Positions 58,621-64,000 of a DNA stretch of 64,000 nt are shown piece after piece. The notes beneath the pieces are model-generated. The model saw only the letters and a program-made list of their open reading frames with translations, searched no databases and was not told the DNA's origin. The stretch is taken from assembly GCF_949628215.1 (NCBI RefSeq), contig NC_134281.1, positions 37,804,512-37,868,511 on the forward strand. The letters run 5' to 3'. Origin of the DNA: Phalacrocorax aristotelis (Eukaryota; Chordata; Aves; Suliformes; Phalacrocoracidae). Within the stretch, counting starts at the first letter, position 1. The number at the start of each line of letters is the position of its first letter. A program made the position numbers and the translations under genes.

Positions 58621-61600
58621 TTTTCCTAGGGAGCAGCAATGACTGAGTGCAATATTCAGAAGCACTGGGAAGCCCATTTAACTCTGTGTTTGTGCTGGAT
58701 CTTAAATCTGAGCTTGTTGAATTATGCGTTCATTGTCTGGCATGTCAACTATATGATACAACTGTGTAATACAGACTGTATGTCATCTTAGTGCTGACCT
58801 TGAAAAAAGAAGAAAAGTGTATTTGTTTCACTGATTCGTAGACACACTAGACAGTAAATCCCTAATTTAGCTATTTAATTTACAGTTAACTACTAGAACT
58901 AATTCTTTTTTCTTGTAGAACACCTAACAGCTCATCTACTAAAAATTACAAGATAGGCCAAAATAAGCCTACTTGTAGAGCTAATGTTTTTCCTTTTCTG
59001 TACGTTTGACAGCCGTTGCTGTACAGGAGCATGGCGATGAATACTAAATAGTCTGTCCATAAGGCATTTTGGAAGGAATTCAGTAAATTCAAAGAAGATA
59101 TCCCAACATTGTGTCCTGTAACTTCACTTATTTTTCCCACTGACTGTAGCTAATACTATGAAAGCAACGGACTATATCCAAGGAGAAGATACAGTATTTA
59201 CAATACTTTGTCAGGTTAAAACATTTACTGGCAGATATACTTTTATTGTTGACTGATTAAATGAAAGATCTGAGCACTTGTACCTAACTTTAAGCATAGG
59301 CTTTTTCCATTCGACTCAATGAGGTTATATATTTCCATAGTTCATAACTGGACTTCTTTTTATTTTCTAAATGCATTTCCTTCCCCTGCGAAGTACTGAG
59401 TTCCGTCACCTTGAATCATACACACCAGTATCTAGCTAGACTTACAGCTTTTAAATGAGACAGCTTATGGAATGTGGCACTACTTGACACAAGTGCTTGG
59501 GTTCTTACTGCAAATAAATATTTCAGATGTCACTTCAAATGACTGTTGTAATAAGAAAAAGTCAAAAATACAACTGTTGAAGGTGTGCTTTCAGGATAAC
59601 TGTAAGGTACTGTCAAGTTTTTTTCCTAGGTCAGAACTGTAGTTACTAGTCACTTCCCGAGGGAATTTTATTGTGGACAAGGTGCATTTTCTTTACCGCA
59701 AAAAATAGTTGCATTATCTAGCAGAGCTTTGAGGAAAATTGTGTGAATTTTTCATTTATTTGGGACCTTTCAAAATCAAGTGTTTATATGCTGCACATAA
59801 TAGATCTAGGGTTAGAAATTCCTATAATTAAAAAGAAAACAATATACAAGTCATCTTAATAAAATTTGCATATCTTCAATTGCCCATCCCAGAGAGAGTT
59901 TTCGTATCAGGCCTAATCTTTGTATTCAGCTTTTGATGCATGCTTTGCATAACTAAGGAGGAAATTTTCATGTTTAAGGTGCTTCTTTTAGAAAGAAAGG
60001 TGAGACATCATTGTACAGTTTGAATTTCTTGAATTTTCAGGTTATATACAACTTGTGTTGTGTGCACTAGTACGTGTGGATTGATTAAATACATATTTCA
60101 GAGAGATTAACAGGTACAATAAGTAGTAGAATAATGTAAAATAATGTTCCTGATACAGAGGCAGTTTAATTTAAAAGCTGTTAATATGAGAAACTACAGT
60201 CCTAACAGGATTGGGTATTAGTAGCAGAATTTTGTTATCTTAAAACTTATAGGTACATAGTTTTCAAGTGAAAGTCTCTTGATAACTAGCAGTTTCCAGG
60301 ATATTATCTATATTTCCTGTTTATTTTATGTTGTGTTGGAAGTATCGTCTTATGCCTTTTTCTAAAATCATTAAGGCCCTCTTTTTTTTATATAGGGTAT
60401 TATTCAAAGTCCACTCTGTTAAAGTTGTGAGGTTCAAAGTAACTGTAGGTACCCTGATTTATACCACACCTTTTAACACAATATTTCTTTTTGTCCTTTA
60501 GGATTTTTAATTACTTTGAGCATATTTGTCTTCGTGTGTGTTTGTGATCATTCCTTCTCCAGCATTTTAAAATGTTTTTGATTGTCTAATTTACTCAAGG
60601 GTAAAGAAAAGCTTATTTCTGTTTCAGCAGTAGGCTCCTTATAAGAAACCTAACTAGAAGAAAAGTGAAGGAAAATGCATTTGCATTCAACTTCAATTAT
60701 TAAAGTTTCTAATTACATTCCAGACTATTATTTAAATATTCTAAGGGTTTATTTTTATAGTGCTTCACATTAAGGTAGGAACTGTCTTGCAAATCCCTTT
60801 AATTCACCGAAGTTAGGGAGCTCAGCTTGCTTTTTTTTAAAAAAAACACAATAGCTTAATTTTGTACACAATTTAAAGACGGTATTCCCATTCATACTCC
60901 TTTCAAAATAAGTAATGATTGTATAGGTGAAAATGCTTGAAGTTACTGTGGATGTGTGAAAATAGATGCATGCAGATGGATTATGACTTAAAGAATTTGC
61001 CTGAAATGTTACTTTTACCACATTAGTATTAGCCAGATCTTGGAAGGTTCACCCTACTATGTGCAGGAGCTCTCCAGGCTTCCAGGAAGGAGTGCAAAAG
61101 AAAAAATGTTCTGGGTTACCCACAGGTAGTAAAAGCTATGGATTGCCAATAGGATATGTGAGTTCAGGCAGTGAAATTTCAATGGTGTTGACCTTAGAAA
61201 CTCAATTTTAAAAAATGCTTTAAACTGTTGGTTTCTTGTTTGTAAAATATGGAACAGAGGATATCTGCTAACATTAAAAGATTTTTTAAAATTATTCTTT
61301 TCTGTAAAGTGGCAGACACTTATTACTGCATTTATTTCAGGAGAAAGAGCTGGCTGATGCTGTGGAGTGCAGAAGGCTCTGGGCTCTCTGGAGTCCTTCT
61401 CTCTGTCATATGTCCTTGAAGGGATTGAGAAGGAGGGGCAATGGCCTGGGATTCCTCACTGTGCATTCTTTAATGATAGTCAGTGGTAGTGTCAAAAAAA
61501 GGAGAGAGAAATGCCAATACTCCAAATGCTCATTCTGAAAGGAAAGACTCTTGCTTTATGTACAACAACAAATTAAAAACAAAAGTAAAATTTCTTGCAA

Positions 61601-64000
61601 TACCCATTTCAAGCATGAGCAACTCAAATTGACATGCACCACTGTCAATCAGAGGAGGCAGTAATAACATCTAGCAAGGAGTTGCATCTTTTTTTTGGCA
61701 GAAGAGGAGTAAGGGAATACCTGCTCCTATTATTATTGCTTAACGTCCTAGTTTAAACTCAGACTCATCAATCCAACATGTATTATGTTCTTACTCCTGT
61801 AAAAACAAATGCCTGTATTTTTTTAAAAGCCACGAGATGGGAATATGTGATGATGAAATGGGGTATTTGTTTGCTTAAATGTTCTCATAAAGGTTTTTAC
61901 AACTACCTTGGGCTGCTTCTTTCCAGAAGCATTACTTCTTCTAGGTAAGCTAAGTATAATGTGACCAGTTAAATAAGTGGATTTTTTGTTTCTATAATAA
62001 AGCATCTAGGGAGACAGAATAAAGGTCAAGGATACTTTCCTCTTCCACTGTTTTTTTTTTCTGAATGGGGATAATTTCCCATTCTCACAAACAGCAAGTT
62101 CTATTCTTTTTTGTAAGTAGCCAGCACTTTTTCTTTTTTTCTCTCTTTTTTGAAAGATCTCATCTTTTATTAGTTTGTACACTTGGCATAGGTGTAGTTG
62201 AAGCATTCATTTATGATACAGGAAGGGATTTTTGTTAAATAAGAAAACCACAGACATTAAATTCTTCATTTTTGCCAAGCTCTGTACAATATTTTTTCCC
62301 TGAGTAAAGTTAGTCTAGGAAGTGGGGTGATATGGCAAACTTGTTTCATGAGTACATAAATCATGCTATTCAACAAGAAATTTTTAGTAAATAATTTTCT
62401 TCACAGTATGTTGAATAGTATTTTCGTGCATGCAGTGAGTCTTGCTTGTAAGTAGTATGGTATATAATACCTTAATTTTACTAATTAAATTAGCATATAT
62501 AAACATCAGCATGGTAATGCTCCATGCCTTCAAGTTAGGGCATGAAATACTTTTCAGTGTTTCTTCTCCATCTTGTTTCACCTGCAGAATTCAAATCTGC
62601 CCTTCACCTGCAATAAGGTCATAGTTGGGAGGGGAACGAAAACCTGTGGGAGCATATATTGCTGTAAGCAGAGTCTTGGTTGGTTGAAAGAATTTGGCCT
62701 TTGGTTCTGTTCCTCCATCACAAGTCCCTCTGATAATGGTGGCAGAACAGCACGTGCCCTGGCAAATATTACTGCCAGTGCAGATACTATAGCCTGCTGT
62801 GGTGATGTTGGCTCATTGATGAGGTTTTAACTGTTCATTTTAATTCTTTTAACTGGGAAAAAAGTTTTAAATAATTCTGTATCCAGCAAAATCATACCTC
62901 ATGACACTGAGTTCTGACATTGCAGAAGAGTGCTATGACTCTTTGCATTGTGCAAGCTTCCACATAGAATTTCTGCAAACACAAGTAGGTCTTAGTGAAC
63001 TGAAACCTGCTCTGTGTTCCTTTTGTTACTTTATTTGATTGATTGTTAATAGCATTTTTCCTCTTAAATGTGTAATTATATATTTTTAGCAATTATTTCT
63101 TAAAATTTTTATATGGATCCTTCTGCCTTAAAATGCATAGAGAACCATCTGTAAAAATCTGTCAAAAAAAAAAAAATCAACAACCTAAATTATCAGAATG
63201 ATTTGAAGTATATAAAAAGTAGAGTGTATACAAGTGTTATTGATTACTTTTTTTTTTTTAAATCTGGAGATGTCTAACCTTGATGAGACTCCCATCAAAT
63301 CAGCAGAAATTTTAGTCAATCTCCGATGTTTATTACCAAGCACAGTGCCTTATGCTTGACTTGCACTTGATAGAGGAAGATATATATTTGTTAAATATTT
63401 GCAGTTTTGCTCTTTTAATCATAAAAACCTTTCTCATTTTATGGGGTTTGTCCTTGTAAAGAAATAACTATATCTTTCATTGGACAATATGCTTTTTTTA
63501 TGATGCTGTAATAAACAATCAGCATTTTTGATATTCTGAGGCAACTTTCTAGTGTTAAACCAATGAAAGCAAGTCGAATACATGATTCACAGTGAGAAAT
63601 TTCTTTTAAGGGATTTGTCTTAAATATTAAGATAGTTCAAAATACATACAGGTTTTGTGCTTAGTAGGAGTTTTTTTTCCTTCATTCCACGTCTCAAACA
63701 GATCAATCTTTACAGATGCTCTCAAGTATTCCCTCTTTTTTTTTTCTTCCAAGTTTATATCTAGCCCTCTTAAAAAGATTTAAAATTGAAGGTGAAGGCT
63801 TTGGTAATAGCTAGGGTATTCTGCCAAATTCCTGTGAAACCTGAGGCTTCTCTGTGTGAGAAGTTCCCTGCAATGCCTGACATCCAAACAGCCCAGTTCC
63901 ATGACTCGGAAAATGGCAGCCTGCCATAATTTTGGTACTTTTTGAAGACGTTTTTCGACAAGAGTAGCATCTCAAAAGCCTTGTTAACTATAAAACTATG

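Larger units (their letters stand above)
55643..64000. other. Non-coding DNA, no gene seen
   Basis: No exon or RNA gene can be supported up to the window end. Visible items are a possible ancient repeat at 58392-58508, a G-rich tract at 58555-58620, AT-rich stretches with homeodomain-like TAATTA and ATTTGCAT words near 58040-58060 and 60675-60715, a T8A8 pair at 60831-60846, and A/T homopolymers near 63.16 and 63.25 kb. Open frames up to 85 codons (62573-62830) show no recognised domain. Confidence 0.65.

Overview
The window looks like non-coding nuclear DNA from a bird. The main evidence is a set of CR1 retrotransposon fragments, all 5'-truncated and several with the typical avian 3' tail of imperfect ATTCTATG repeats (read as CATAGAAT on the minus strand). 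I see no mammalian Alu or L1, no endogenous retrovirus or LTR, no bacterial-style gene organisation and no CpG island. The DNA is AT-rich, with many homopolymer runs and GT-rich or AC-rich low-complexity tracts. It is best read as a gene desert or the inside of a very large intron. No host protein-coding exon, tRNA, rRNA or snRNA gene can be supported.

Layout: 1-5.9 kb is unique AT-rich DNA with A/C-rich tracts. At 5.86-6.70 kb lies a very old, deleted CR1 copy in which parts of the reverse-transcriptase region and the 3' end can still be traced. 6.7-21.9 kb is mostly unique, with low-complexity tracts and a small CpG-retaining patch with repeated CACCGAC motifs near 18.2-18.55 kb. A palindromic ancient repeat lies at 21.9 kb, a MIR-like SINE tail at 25.2 kb, and a pair of mutually similar old repeats at 27.2 and 28.5 kb. 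Around 30.3 kb two CR1 3' tails abut head to tail, and a clear plus-strand CR1 3' end follows at 31.15-31.63 kb. Further relics lie at 37.98-38.07, 38.6 (CR1), 43.2 and 58.4 kb. A well-preserved minus-strand CR1 3' end occupies 45.15-45.59 kb. A GC-rich patch with a strong hairpin sits at 55.44-55.64 kb. The rest, to 64 kb, is unique AT-rich sequence.

The only coding sequence I recognise is the C-terminal part of CR1 ORF2, in decayed or truncated copies. No genes work together here, and I found no credible novel biological system. The most distinctive points are the abutting CR1 tails, the long-decayed CR1 and palindromic relics, the GC-rich hairpin and the CpG-retaining repeat patch. All repeat calls are from reading and recall of family consensus sequences, not from a search.
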